Below the pieces are notes generated by a model. That model searched no databases and was not told the DNA's origin. It was given only the letters and a program-made list of their open reading frames with translations. From positions 4,799,501 through 4,863,500 of the forward strand of contig NZ_CP020028.1 in NCBI RefSeq assembly GCF_002240415.1: DNA of 64,000 nt. The letters are read 5' to 3'. The position numbers and the translations under genes are program-made. The stretch comes from Paenibacillus kribbensis (GTDB lineage: Bacteria > Bacillota > Bacilli > Paenibacillales > Paenibacillaceae). This document shows positions 55,034 through 63,512 of the stretch, one piece after another. How positions within the stretch are numbered: the stretch's first letter is position 1; each line of letters opens with the position of its first letter.

Positions 55034-56783
55034 GTTCCTCCTTCGAAAGCTGCGAATAAGCGATCTCCTGATAGGTGCTGCAGTTCGCCATCAGCTCTTC
55101 ATGTGTGCCGTTCCCTACAACCTCACCCTGATCCAGTACGATAATCCGGTCAGCGTCCTTAATAGTGCCTATGCGCTGAGCAACAATGAGTGTCGTCGCA
55201 TGGTCGGTTTCTTTTTTGAGAGCGGAACGCAGAATCCGGTCTGTTCTGTAGTCCAGTGCCGAAAAGGAATCATCAAAGATATAAATCTCCGGCTGACGGT
55301 AGATGGCACGCGCAATGGACAGACGCTGCTTTTGACCACCGGACACGTTCGCTCCACCTTGTGAAATCCGTCCCTGGTACTGACCATCCATTTTTTCAAC
55401 AAATTCCGTGCTTTGGGCAATCCCTACGGCTGCTTTGACGAGTTTCTCCGAAGCTTCTGCTCTTCCGTTATCGCCATACGAAACGTTGGATGCCACCGTA
55501 CCGCTGAAAAGCACGGCTCTCTGCGGGACATACCCGATTTTGTTATGGAGTGCCTGCTGCTTATAGTTTCTGACATTCACGCCATCCACGAGCACCTCTC
55601 CCTCGGTCACATCGTAGAAACGGGAAATCAGATTGATCACGCTGGTTTTGCCGCTGCCTGTTGCGCCAATAAAGGCAACCGTCTCGCCCCGTTGTGCCGT
55701 AAAGCTAATGTTGCGAAGCACGGGCTCCTCCGCATCCGGATATTTGAAGCTGACATTACGGAATTCCACCTGTCCCGTAACGCCCTCTTCTCCAGCTGTC
55801 TCATGCCCGTCAACGATGCGGGATTCGGTATTCAATACCTCCATGATCCGTTTGGCAGAAATCGAAGCTCGAGGCATCAGGAAGAAGATCATACTTACCA
55901 TCATAAAGGCCATGACCACCTGCATCGCATAAGAGGAGAATACGACCATATTAGAGAACAACGTAATGCGGTCCGGTACGGCCGCTCCGTTAATCAGGTA
56001 AGCGCCAATCCAATAGATAGAGACACTCAGACCCGACATAATAAAGGTCATGCCCGGGCCAACCATTGTCATTAACCGGTTCGCAAACAGGTTTGTATTC
56101 ATCAATTCGACATTGGCCTGCCCGAACTTCTCCTCCTGATACTCATCTGCATTATAAGCGCGCACCACCCGAAGTCCAGTCAGATGCTCACGTGTTACCC
56201 TGTTCAGATTATCGGTGAGACGCTGGATTTTTTGGAAACTGGGGAGAGCGAAAATAATAATGACACTCAGCATCAAGATCAGGACAGCCACGGCCGCCCC
56301 TGTAGAGGCGGTCCACTGCCAGTTTTTATCTGCAATCTTCATAATGGCCCACACGGCCAGAATCGGTGCCTTGATGATCACCTGCAGCCCCAGCGCAACC
56401 ACCGTTTGAATTTGGGTAACATCGTTTGTGGAGCGGGTGATGAGGCTGGCTGTTGAAAAGCTGTTCATCTCTTCCATCGAAAATGATAAGGTCTTGTCAA
56501 AGACCATCGCGCGCAGACGCATGGCCAGCCCTGCCGCAACCTTTGCCGCAAAATAGCCGACAATAATAGATGCAATCATACTGCCGACGGCACACAACAG
56601 CATGTAACTACCGGGAATCAGCAGTTCCGACACCGGTGTTCCTGCTGTTTGCAGCTTGGTTGTAATTTCGGCCATATAATCAGGCAGCTTCAAATCAAGC
56701 CACACCTGCACAACGATGAAGGCCAGGCTGCATAACACGAACATCCATTCATTTTTCTTGAGATATTTGAATATCTTCAGCAT
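55020..56783 (-). CDS. ABC exporter half-transporter, degenerate-site subunit
   Basis: 587 residues, six membrane helices and an ATPase with Walker A IGATGSGKTSVINLISRFY and signature VSGGQKQRLSIARAI. The Walker B reads IYIFDDSFSALD, with Asp where the catalytic Glu is expected. That is the usual mark of the non-hydrolysing site in heterodimeric exporters. It is encoded 46 bases after the MarR regulator and before the partner subunit, forming a three-gene operon. Confidence 0.93.
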   Translation of the reverse strand: MLKIFKYLKKNEWMFVLCSLAFIVVQVWLDLKLPDYMAEITTKLQTAGTPVSELLIPGSYMLLCAVGSMIASIIVGYFAAKVAAGLAMRLRAMVFDKTLSFSMEEMNSFSTASLITRSTNDVTQIQTVVALGLQVIIKAPILAVWAIMKIADKNWQWTASTGAAVAVLILMLSVIIIFALPSFQKIQRLTDNLNRVTREHLTGLRVVRAYNADEYQEEKFGQANVELMNTNLFANRLMTMVGPGMTFIMSGLSVSIYWIGAYLINGAAVPDRITLFSNMVVFSSYAMQVVMAFMMVSMIFFLMPRASISAKRIMEVLNTESRIVDGHETAGEEGVTGQVEFRNVSFKYPDAEEPVLRNISFTAQRGETVAFIGATGSGKTSVINLISRFYDVTEGEVLVDGVNVRNYKQQALHNKIGYVPQRAVLFSGTVASNVSYGDNGRAEASEKLVKAAVGIAQSTEFVEKMDGQYQGRISQGGANVSGGQKQRLSIARAIYRQPEIYIFDDSFSALDYRTDRILRSALKKETDHATTLIVAQRIGTIKDADRIIVLDQGEVVGNGTHEELMANCSTYQEIAYSQLSKEELVHG

Positions 56784-56829
56784 TCTGTTGCTCCCCTTTT
56801 ATCTGAAAATCTTAGGTGTTTGGTGCAAT

Positions 56830-57237
56830 TTAGTTTTTAGAGACAATAAGCTTGATGAGTCGGATAAATTCTTTGGCATCCTGTTCGTCCAGCTTTCGAA
56901 GAATCTTCTCGCTCCATGCGACTCCTTCGTTATACCTGTCAATCATAAATTGCTTGCCTGAATCCGTAATGAATACAATCACCTTGCGTTTGTCGTTGAC
57001 ATCCGTACGGCGTACAACCAATCCTTTCTTCTCCAAACTTTTCAGCGCCGTTGCTACCCGTCCCGTACTGACAGACAAGTATTCGCTCAAATGGCCCGAG
57101 GTAACCCCGTCCTGATGATTCAAAGCGATGAGAATCCCCATTTCACCACGAGAGAAGTGCACTCGTTCCTCGAATACCGGTTTGCGCGATTTGACGATAC
57201 ACTCGAATAGTTCTGTTGCTGATGCTTTATAATCCAT
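56830..57237 (-). CDS. MarR family regulator of the ABC exporter operon
   Basis: 135-residue winged-helix protein (GHLSEYLSVSTGRVATALKSL, DVNDKRKVIVFITDSGKQF). The start is placed at the ATG at 57237; a GTG/TTG four codons earlier is possible. It is the first gene of the exporter operon, with a perfect palindrome just upstream. Auto-repression relieved by an exported drug or toxin is the expected scheme, by analogy. Confidence 0.9.
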   Translation of the reverse strand: MDYKASATELFECIVKSRKPVFEERVHFSRGEMGILIALNHQDGVTSGHLSEYLSVSTGRVATALKSLEKKGLVVRRTDVNDKRKVIVFITDSGKQFMIDRYNEGVAWSEKILRKLDEQDAKEFIRLIKLIVSKN

Positions 57238-57259
57238 TGACCACAACACCTTCTGGTTT

Positions 57260-57280
57260 TTATCTTATACTGTAAGATAA
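57260..57280. promoter_or_regulatory. MarR operator candidate
   Basis: TTATCTTA-n5-TAAGATAA, a perfect 8-base-arm palindrome, lies 23 bases upstream of the marR start where the promoter must be. The arms contain the TATCTTA / TAAGATA core. Confidence 0.7.
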
Positions 57281-57524
57281 TAATGATGTCCGGGTATAAA
57301 GTCAATTCGGGAAAATGTGGAAAACCAAAAAAGGCGGTACATATGCGGCAAAAAATATTGTTGGGGAAGAAAAAACTCATGAAAATTATCGGATATGATG
57401 CGCTTGTAGAGAAAAAAACTTTTGCTCTACAAGCTGACAATTGTCCGGGGAAGGTTCCAAACGTTATTAATTTCTCCAGACATCTGCTTTACAACAACAA
57501 TTTCTATCCTTTTTTATTTGACGG

Positions 57525-57730
57525 ATTGTAAAATGAAGTGCGACACCTGCTGGAAATAAATAAAAAAAGGCCCATGGCCGGATTCGTGTAGAATGAAGGT
57601 TCCTACCCACACATTCACACAAGGAAAATCCACCATGAGCTATACTCATCTTAGCATAATCGAACGCAGCAAGCTGGAAGGCCGCTCACGAATCCTTTTC
57701 AGAAGAACTGTCGCACTTGGCTTGAAAATC
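57525..57730 (+). mobile_element. Internally deleted IS30-like element (about 200 bases)
   Basis: The ends carry inverted repeats with an identical core AAGTGCGACA (57536-57545 and, inverted, 57709-57718) and further partial matches out to a shared GATT. Inside, a second inverted pair GGATTCGTG occurs at 57580 and 57687. The only coding remnant is the first 15 residues of an IS30 transposase. With both ends but no enzyme it has the form of a MITE. Confidence 0.65.
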
Positions 57731-57778
57731 TGTCATAGGGTTTTTTACTCAATTTTCACTATTATGGGTAGCCCATAA
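57635..57778 (+). pseudogene. IS30-family transposase remnant
   Basis: An ATG after AAGGAAAATCCACC opens MSYTHLSIIERSKLE, the typical N-terminus of IS30 transposases. The similarity ends after about 15 residues (about 57680), where the element has lost its centre, and the frame then runs out past the right end to 57778. It cannot make an active enzyme. Confidence 0.7.
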
Positions 57779-58561
57779 TATAGCCTTTTCAATATAATTA
57801 TTCCAGAAATCAAACGTATGGCCCCCTTCTGTTTCTCTATAAGTGACATTCACTTTTTTTGAAACCAAAAAATCATGAAATTTCTGGTTTACATCTAACA
57901 AGAAGTCCTCAGTTCCACATGCTATATATATTTTGGGTATTTCCACTTTAGTCTCTATCAATTTAAGGACGAGTGCCTCCGGATCTCGATCACTGCCCAT
58001 AAGCAGATTTAAGTCACCAAAAACTCTTCTATAATATTTATAATCTGCCACTTCATCTTTATGGTCGGTAGATATTCCCGCTATTCTGTAAGTTATGATT
58101 GCGGAGGACAAGGCAATTATACGACTGAAATTACCAGCGTACTTTAATCCGTTGCGAATGGCTCCATATCCGCCCATTGATAAACCACCAATAAAGGTAT
58201 CTTCTCTCTTAGTGGATAAAGGAAACATTTTTCGCGTAAACGTCACCAATTCTTTTCCAATATATTCACCAAATAATTCACCTTTATCGTTGTCATCCAA
58301 ATAAAAATTGTTTTCACCTGACGGCATAAACACAGCTATATTATATTTATGAGATAGTTCCCGAATTCTTGAAAGACTAAGCCAATCCATATAATTACCA
58401 GAATATCCATGTAAAAGATAAAGAGATTTAAATGGGCGCTCCTCAGTATTTCCATGCCCAAACATGTCAGTGCGGTCTAGCGGTAAGAGTGCATTAAATG
58501 TAACTTCCCTTTTTAAAGCCTTTGAGTAAAAATTAACTTGTGATATGGCCAATTGATTCAC
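57749..58561 (-). CDS. Esterase of the esterase D/feruloyl-esterase-like family
   Basis: 270-residue alpha/beta hydrolase. LYLLHGYSGNYMDW gives the oxyanion region, FIGGLSMGGYGAIRNG the Ser nucleophile, ACGTEDFLL the Asp and EGGHTFDFWNN the His. There is no signal peptide, so it is cytoplasmic. It resembles tributyrin or acetyl esterases such as EstA. It is the last gene of an AT-rich run (esterase, Nif3-like, MFS, sucrose phosphorylase, kinase, esterase) and ends 19 bases from the IS30-like remnant. Deacylation of imported esters is inferred. Confidence 0.85.
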   Translation of the reverse strand: MNQLAISQVNFYSKALKREVTFNALLPLDRTDMFGHGNTEERPFKSLYLLHGYSGNYMDWLSLSRIRELSHKYNIAVFMPSGENNFYLDDNDKGELFGEYIGKELVTFTRKMFPLSTKREDTFIGGLSMGGYGAIRNGLKYAGNFSRIIALSSAIITYRIAGISTDHKDEVADYKYYRRVFGDLNLLMGSDRDPEALVLKLIETKVEIPKIYIACGTEDFLLDVNQKFHDFLVSKKVNVTYRETEGGHTFDFWNNYIEKAILWATHNSEN

Positions 58562-58595
58562 TCCTAATGTCTAAATTTTTTAATGAAGTCGAGGT

Positions 58596-59402
58596 TTATA
58601 AATAAAGGAACGGTTCTTTCGCATCAATAAAAGTGACAGGAATGTTCTTGACCAAAGGCTTCAACCATTCCGCCATATATTTCATGCCGGATTCCTCACT
58701 ACGCTCATGGCCAATCACAATCATTCCCTTATCCATTCCGAGCATTGTTGCATCATTGACATAAGCACACAATGTCCATTCTGTAATTTCGCCACAAACC
58801 ATAACATCCAAGTTATGATTTCTCATTAACTCCATTGGCATTTGTTCTCTGCCTAGACCTAAGCTTCCTCCACCCACTAGTACCCCGACCTTTGAACATT
58901 TCATTTCGGGGTTGCCGACAATTTGAATAACATCCATTGATAGTTTCTGTTTAAAAAATCTGGAGAGTTCAGCCAAAGTAACTTCATTAATTTTGTATAT
59001 GAAAGGCTGGTTCTCCTCCTGCAAATTATGTTCCCAGCCAATTTCTTTCAGAAGGCCATCATAAATTCTATCCGTTTTCGCCATATGCATATAATCATGG
59101 TACCGCCAAATTGCAATATTGTTTTCTTCGATTAACTTTTTCTTTGCAAGATATAACGGGTCATCCTCGAGCCAATCCAGCTCGTCCCTTCCCGTATAAA
59201 AAGTGGGTTCATGTGTAATGATCATATTTACCCCGTCTTCAATAGCACGCTTAATAACGTCTATCGTTGCCATAAACGTTGTGCTAATTCCTTGGACCTC
59301 AGTATTAGGCTTCCCGCATATTAACTGATCACCTGTTTTTTCAAGTCTCATATCGCCACATGAATCTGAGAGAATTGCATCAATAACTTCTTGTACATTC
59401 AT
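58596..59402 (-). CDS. Nif3-like dinuclear metal center protein (DUF34/YbgI family)
   Basis: 268 residues from the ATG at 59402 (AGTAGGAATAATA before it). It has the N-terminal metal motif MIITHEPTFYTG and the C-terminal VIGHERSEESGMKYMAEWL with His and Glu, the two-metal site of the family. It lacks the long central insert of YqfO-type members. The family reaction is disputed (GTP cyclohydrolase-like or phosphatase-like claims). Its place within a sugar/esterase cluster is unusual. Confidence 0.8.
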   Translation of the reverse strand: MNVQEVIDAILSDSCGDMRLEKTGDQLICGKPNTEVQGISTTFMATIDVIKRAIEDGVNMIITHEPTFYTGRDELDWLEDDPLYLAKKKLIEENNIAIWRYHDYMHMAKTDRIYDGLLKEIGWEHNLQEENQPFIYKINEVTLAELSRFFKQKLSMDVIQIVGNPEMKCSKVGVLVGGGSLGLGREQMPMELMRNHNLDVMVCGEITEWTLCAYVNDATMLGMDKGMIVIGHERSEESGMKYMAEWLKPLVKNIPVTFIDAKEPFLYL

Positions 59403-59445
59403 TATTATTCCTACTTTCATTAACATGACTTTTATAAATATAAGG

Positions 59446-59488
59446 GTGATACATTCCTTTCCTATTTATTAAAGCTGGAATGTATCAC
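59446..59488 (-). other. Strong hairpin between the MFS and Nif3-like genes
   Basis: GTGATACATTCC and its exact complement (12 pairs) enclose a 19-base loop in the operon gap. There is no T-run after it on the minus strand. It may be an RNA processing or stabilising stem, or a weak terminator. Confidence 0.55.
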
Positions 59489-59536
59489 TAACACTATTCA
59501 TTTGATATATTATTTCTTGGATTTTTTAATAGGAAG

Positions 59537-60865
59537 TCAGGCTGCTTTATGATTATTTTCACCTTGTGCTTCTAAACCAAGATTCTTAGGAAGAATGAAA
59601 GATGCTAGCATCCCTACGAACAATATTAATGCCATAACATACATAGCTCCTTTTTGCGAACCTGAGATTGAAATAAAAATTCCAGCAAGATAAGGACCAG
59701 CAAATCCACCAAATGCTGAAGTAAATCCTGTTAGCCCCCTAGCTACACCTTCAACTTCTTTGGAGAAAATAAGAGTAGGTATTGTATGAAAACTAGGCAT
59801 AAAAGCCTGTATAAAAAAGCCAGCTACACACATTAAAACGATGTACAAAGCGGCATTTGTACTATTAGAAAAAAGACCTAAAATAGCTAGAGCAATAGCA
59901 AACAACAGTAGTGGTATCCCCGTGCTAAGGCGGCGCTGCTTTATTTTCGGTGTTAATTTAGACCATACTGCCAATCCTAAAATAGCAGCAATCGATGGAA
60001 GTGCACTTAATAATCCTACATTATTAATACCTGCATGCGTAACAGACTGAATAGCTGTTGGCATCCAAGTAAAAAATCCGATCTGGCCGAATACCGCACA
60101 AAAGCCAACGATACTCAAAGCCCAGCTATACTTATTTCTTAATAGATAACCTAAAATAGGCAGAAGCTTATCCCCACTTACATTATTGCCCTCATCTTTT
60201 ATTAAAGCACTCTGTTCCTTTTGAATGGTTGTAGTAATATATTCTTTTTCTTCTTTGCTTAACCATCTAGCTTGTTCTGGTCTGTCATACATTACAGCAA
60301 ACCATATTCCACCAATTATTAAACTAATAACACCTAAAATCATAAACATCATTTGCCAATTGAACATTGCTATCAGAAATCCACCGATTGGTCCAGTAAG
60401 TGTTGCTGCAATGCCGGAGGCAGTAAACACAACGGCTATAGCTCGACTTCTTTCACCATCCTTTTCTGGAAACCAATAGGGTAAAAGAGTCATGATGCCT
60501 GGTACAATAGCTCCCTCCGCAACACCAAGTAAAAATCTGAGTACTATAAGTTGCCAACCGTCTGTAACAAACCCTTGTAGAATAGTTATTACGCTCCAGC
60601 ATATCGTTGAAAAGCCAAGAAATTTCTTGAGTTTTCCTTGTTGAGCAATGTGTCCACCAGAGATCTGTAAAATCATACCTCCAATACCCGCGACTCCACC
60701 CGCAATCCCAGCAACGCTAGCAGCAAAACCTAAATCCTTCATCATTCCCCCAGGCAGAGCAATGCTTAGGAGTGAGTTACTTACAAATGAAAAAAAGCAC
60801 ATTAGAAATAATACAGGTAAAAAGTAAAGCCATCTTAATTTTGGTATTTTTTTTGTTTCAGACAT
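59537..60865 (-). CDS. MFS transporter (ACS-type)
   Basis: 442 residues with about 12 membrane helices in two halves and a central charged loop (RPEQARWLSKEEKEYITTTI). The loop 2-3 region reads SGGHIAQQGKLKKFLG, and RFLLGVAEGAIVPGIMTLLPYWFP matches the anion:cation symporter branch (organic acids, sugar acids). It is followed by the Nif3-like gene and preceded by sucrose phosphorylase, with a cre-like site before its start. The substrate is probably a sugar or sugar conjugate, from context only. Confidence 0.88.
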   Translation of the reverse strand: MSETKKIPKLRWLYFLPVLFLMCFFSFVSNSLLSIALPGGMMKDLGFAASVAGIAGGVAGIGGMILQISGGHIAQQGKLKKFLGFSTICWSVITILQGFVTDGWQLIVLRFLLGVAEGAIVPGIMTLLPYWFPEKDGERSRAIAVVFTASGIAATLTGPIGGFLIAMFNWQMMFMILGVISLIIGGIWFAVMYDRPEQARWLSKEEKEYITTTIQKEQSALIKDEGNNVSGDKLLPILGYLLRNKYSWALSIVGFCAVFGQIGFFTWMPTAIQSVTHAGINNVGLLSALPSIAAILGLAVWSKLTPKIKQRRLSTGIPLLLFAIALAILGLFSNSTNAALYIVLMCVAGFFIQAFMPSFHTIPTLIFSKEVEGVARGLTGFTSAFGGFAGPYLAGIFISISGSQKGAMYVMALILFVGMLASFILPKNLGLEAQGENNHKAA

Positions 60866-60967
60866 TATAAGCCCCCCTGTAATTTATACATCCTTAAATT
60901 CTTAATGATTTAATTTTATCTTCATCGAAAATAAATAATATTTTTAGTACCCCTCCAAATTATTAAT

Positions 60968-60981
60968 TGAAAGCGGTTTAG
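60968..60981. promoter_or_regulatory. cre-like site upstream of the MFS gene
   Basis: TGAAAGCGGTTTAG matches the CcpA consensus TGWAANCGNTNWCA at 12 of 14 positions. It is in the 168-base gap between sucrose phosphorylase and the transporter, as expected for carbon catabolite control. Confidence 0.45.
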
Positions 60982-61033
60982 AAAAATTTTATAATAGTAC
61001 GGCTGTCTCATTAATCATTATCTATTTAACTTG

Positions 61034-62503
61034 TTATACATAATATTGTATATATTTACCATCTTGATCAATATAATCGATAACAGGCCTGTTCGTTTTA
61101 AAATCGATATAAAGTGTACAACGCTTCTTGTCCTTTTCCCAGGAAAGATAAATTTCATCTTTGTTGGATTCTAATACCTTGAACTCCCCATTAAAGGCAT
61201 CATAATCGTTTCTAAAGCGAATAAGCTTTAATAATCTTTTGACTACTTCTTTTTCTAGAGATTTTTCAATCTCCATAAGACTATAGTTGTGACGGTTGAT
61301 TTCTCTACCTTCTCCTGTTTCTCTAACTCTTTCATAGTCGTTTTCCCCAGCTAATAGTCCTACATAATACACCTGAGGTATCCCTGGAGTAAAGAATTGA
61401 ATCGCTCTCGCTGAAATATAGGCATCATCATCATTATTTAGTACGGAGTAGTATGAGCATCTGATTTGATGGACATCAAATCCATCCTTCGACTTATGCT
61501 CGTCTGACAAAATTAGACTTAGGTTTGAACCTCTTTGGAGGCAAACATCTACCAATTTTCTAGCTTCTGTTGTATCAATAAGATCATCTAAGTCTGGTTT
61601 TACTGGTATACCGTCATGGCAGTCCAGCATTGTAAACTGATTATGTGGTCGATTCTTAAGATAATCAATAAGGGCTATACTAGATTTATTGATTAAAGTA
61701 TCCAAAATTCGATAAGGTAAAATAAAATCGTAGATCCAATATCCATGCTCGGACAGCTTATTTTGGATAGTGTAATGTGAATGAACTTCTGGTAATATTT
61801 CAATATCTAATGACTTAGCCAGTTCTAAGACCCAATCAAGGAACTCATAGATTTCGGGTTCTACAAAAAAACAACTTGTTCCCAATTTTTTAATAACATA
61901 GCCAACCGCATCCAGACGGACAATCTTCACATTATTTTCCTTAAAGTTTAAAAAGAAGTCCGTAATTAGCTGTTTTACCTTTTTTGACTTAATATCTAAA
62001 TCAATTTGTTCTGAAGGATCCGTCTTTCCAAATGTCGTCCATACCTTTTCTTCCTCACCAGTTTCCTCAATTGTAAAAGTAGAATATGGTAGAGAACGTC
62101 GTAGGAACATTTTATTAATGTCATCCTGAACAGGATTTCCATCTTCCCAAACCTTATCTAATGTAATAAACAAATCTACATATTCAGATTTTCTCCCTTT
62201 TTTTAGAAAATCCTGAAAATATTCAGATTGTCTAGATATATGATTAACCATCAAATCTACTAAAACATCAAAGTTTTCGCCAATAGCTTTAATATCCTTC
62301 CAAGTCCCAAAGGCCGGTTCAATTTCTAAATAGGATAATGGAGCAAATCCACGGTCTCCTGAAGAGGGAAACGGTGGAAGGATATGCACTCCTCCTTTAA
62401 AAATATCCGTAAAATAATTTAGAAGTACTTGATTAAGAGTCTTTAAATCACCTCCCAAAGAATCGGGGTAGGTAATTAACTGTACCTGATTTTTCACTGC
62501 CAT
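61034..62503 (-). CDS. gtfA: Sucrose phosphorylase, GH13_18
   Basis: 489 residues from the ATG at 62503, which follows AGGAGGTG. It splits sucrose with phosphate into glucose-1-phosphate and fructose. QLITYPDSLGGDLKTL, FPSSGDRGFAPLSYLEI, nucleophile IVRLDAVGYVIKK, acid-base EILPEVHSHYTI and QVYYVGLLAGENDYER all match Leuconostoc-type enzymes. Glucosylglycerate or sucrose-6-phosphate phosphorylase are close relatives; the sugar kinase next door and residue pattern favour sucrose. The sequence is AT-rich relative to the left part of the window. Confidence 0.9.
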   Translation of the reverse strand: MAVKNQVQLITYPDSLGGDLKTLNQVLLNYFTDIFKGGVHILPPFPSSGDRGFAPLSYLEIEPAFGTWKDIKAIGENFDVLVDLMVNHISRQSEYFQDFLKKGRKSEYVDLFITLDKVWEDGNPVQDDINKMFLRRSLPYSTFTIEETGEEEKVWTTFGKTDPSEQIDLDIKSKKVKQLITDFFLNFKENNVKIVRLDAVGYVIKKLGTSCFFVEPEIYEFLDWVLELAKSLDIEILPEVHSHYTIQNKLSEHGYWIYDFILPYRILDTLINKSSIALIDYLKNRPHNQFTMLDCHDGIPVKPDLDDLIDTTEARKLVDVCLQRGSNLSLILSDEHKSKDGFDVHQIRCSYYSVLNNDDDAYISARAIQFFTPGIPQVYYVGLLAGENDYERVRETGEGREINRHNYSLMEIEKSLEKEVVKRLLKLIRFRNDYDAFNGEFKVLESNKDEIYLSWEKDKKRCTLYIDFKTNRPVIDYIDQDGKYIQYYV

Positions 62504-62515
62504 TCGCGACACCTC

Positions 62516-63472
62516 CTATAATCCATACATATTTTTTATGACTTCAAGCTTTGGTAATGCTACGATTGCACCGGTATATTTTAACTTATAAGCACTTACA
62601 GCAAACCCTAACGTAAACGCTTCCCTAAGCGTATAGCCTTTCACAACAGCTGCATAAAATCCGGACCAGAAAGCATCCCCTGCTCCTGTCGTATCAATTA
62701 CGTCTGTAGCTAATGTATTTAACTTCATGATTTCTTTTCCATTTGAGACAATTGCCCCGTCTTTACCTAAGGTCATAATGACAAGCTTTGCCCCAAATTT
62801 TAAAAACTTCTCAACCTGATTTTCATGAGTGTCTTTTCCGAACAATCTTTCTGCGTCATCCTCTGAAGGTTTGACGATGTCGACCTTTTTGAACATCGAT
62901 TTTACGTACTCAACACCATCTTCTCCTTTATGCCAAATTTTCGGATGATAGTTTGGGTCAAAACATACTAAAACGTTTTTCTCTCTCGCACGCTCAATAA
63001 CTTTTTCAATCGTATGACGAACTGGCTTCATAGAGATTGGCCAGCAGGAAAAATGAACAATCTTAGAATTATCTACAGCTTCTTCAAGCTCAGGAGTGTA
63101 AGCTAAATAATAGTCCGCTCCGCGATAAAAAATGGGAGTTGGCGTAGATTTGCTTTTCGAAACAACAACCATACTGGTAGAATAGTCTACTTGTTGAACA
63201 CATGTAGTATCAATACCAGCTAATTGTAACTGGTTAGTTAGAAATACTCCCATCCCATCTTTACCTAAAGCTGATGCTACGAGAGAATGAATCCCTAATC
63301 TACTAACATTAACAGCAATATTAGAAGGAGAACCACCGAAAAATTTCTGATAGGTGTTACATTTAGAATGATCATCATAATCAGTTGATATCATATCGAT
63401 AAGAATTTCCCCAACTGTTAAGATGTCATTCCTTTTATGTTGAAAATTGATTTTATCATCCAGCTTATACAT
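62516..63472 (-). CDS. PfkB family sugar kinase, probable fructokinase
   Basis: 318-residue ribokinase-fold kinase with FFGGSPSNIAVNVSRLG and the catalytic DTTGAGDAFWSGFYAAV. It lies 12 bases before sucrose phosphorylase in the same operon and would phosphorylate the fructose that enzyme releases. KDG-type or IolC-type substrates are alternatives on sequence alone. Confidence 0.87.
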   Translation of the reverse strand: MYKLDDKINFQHKRNDILTVGEILIDMISTDYDDHSKCNTYQKFFGGSPSNIAVNVSRLGIHSLVASALGKDGMGVFLTNQLQLAGIDTTCVQQVDYSTSMVVVSKSKSTPTPIFYRGADYYLAYTPELEEAVDNSKIVHFSCWPISMKPVRHTIEKVIERAREKNVLVCFDPNYHPKIWHKGEDGVEYVKSMFKKVDIVKPSEDDAERLFGKDTHENQVEKFLKFGAKLVIMTLGKDGAIVSNGKEIMKLNTLATDVIDTTGAGDAFWSGFYAAVVKGYTLREAFTLGFAVSAYKLKYTGAIVALPKLEVIKNMYGL

Positions 63473-63512
63473 GTAGTTCCTCCAGATTTATTTAACTTTT
63501 ATTACTTTTAAT

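Noticed and set aside
57283..57531. 82-codon plus-strand reading frame between the marR operator and the IS30-like remnant
   Set aside because: AT-rich chance frame starting in the operator region; no ribosome site or family resemblance.
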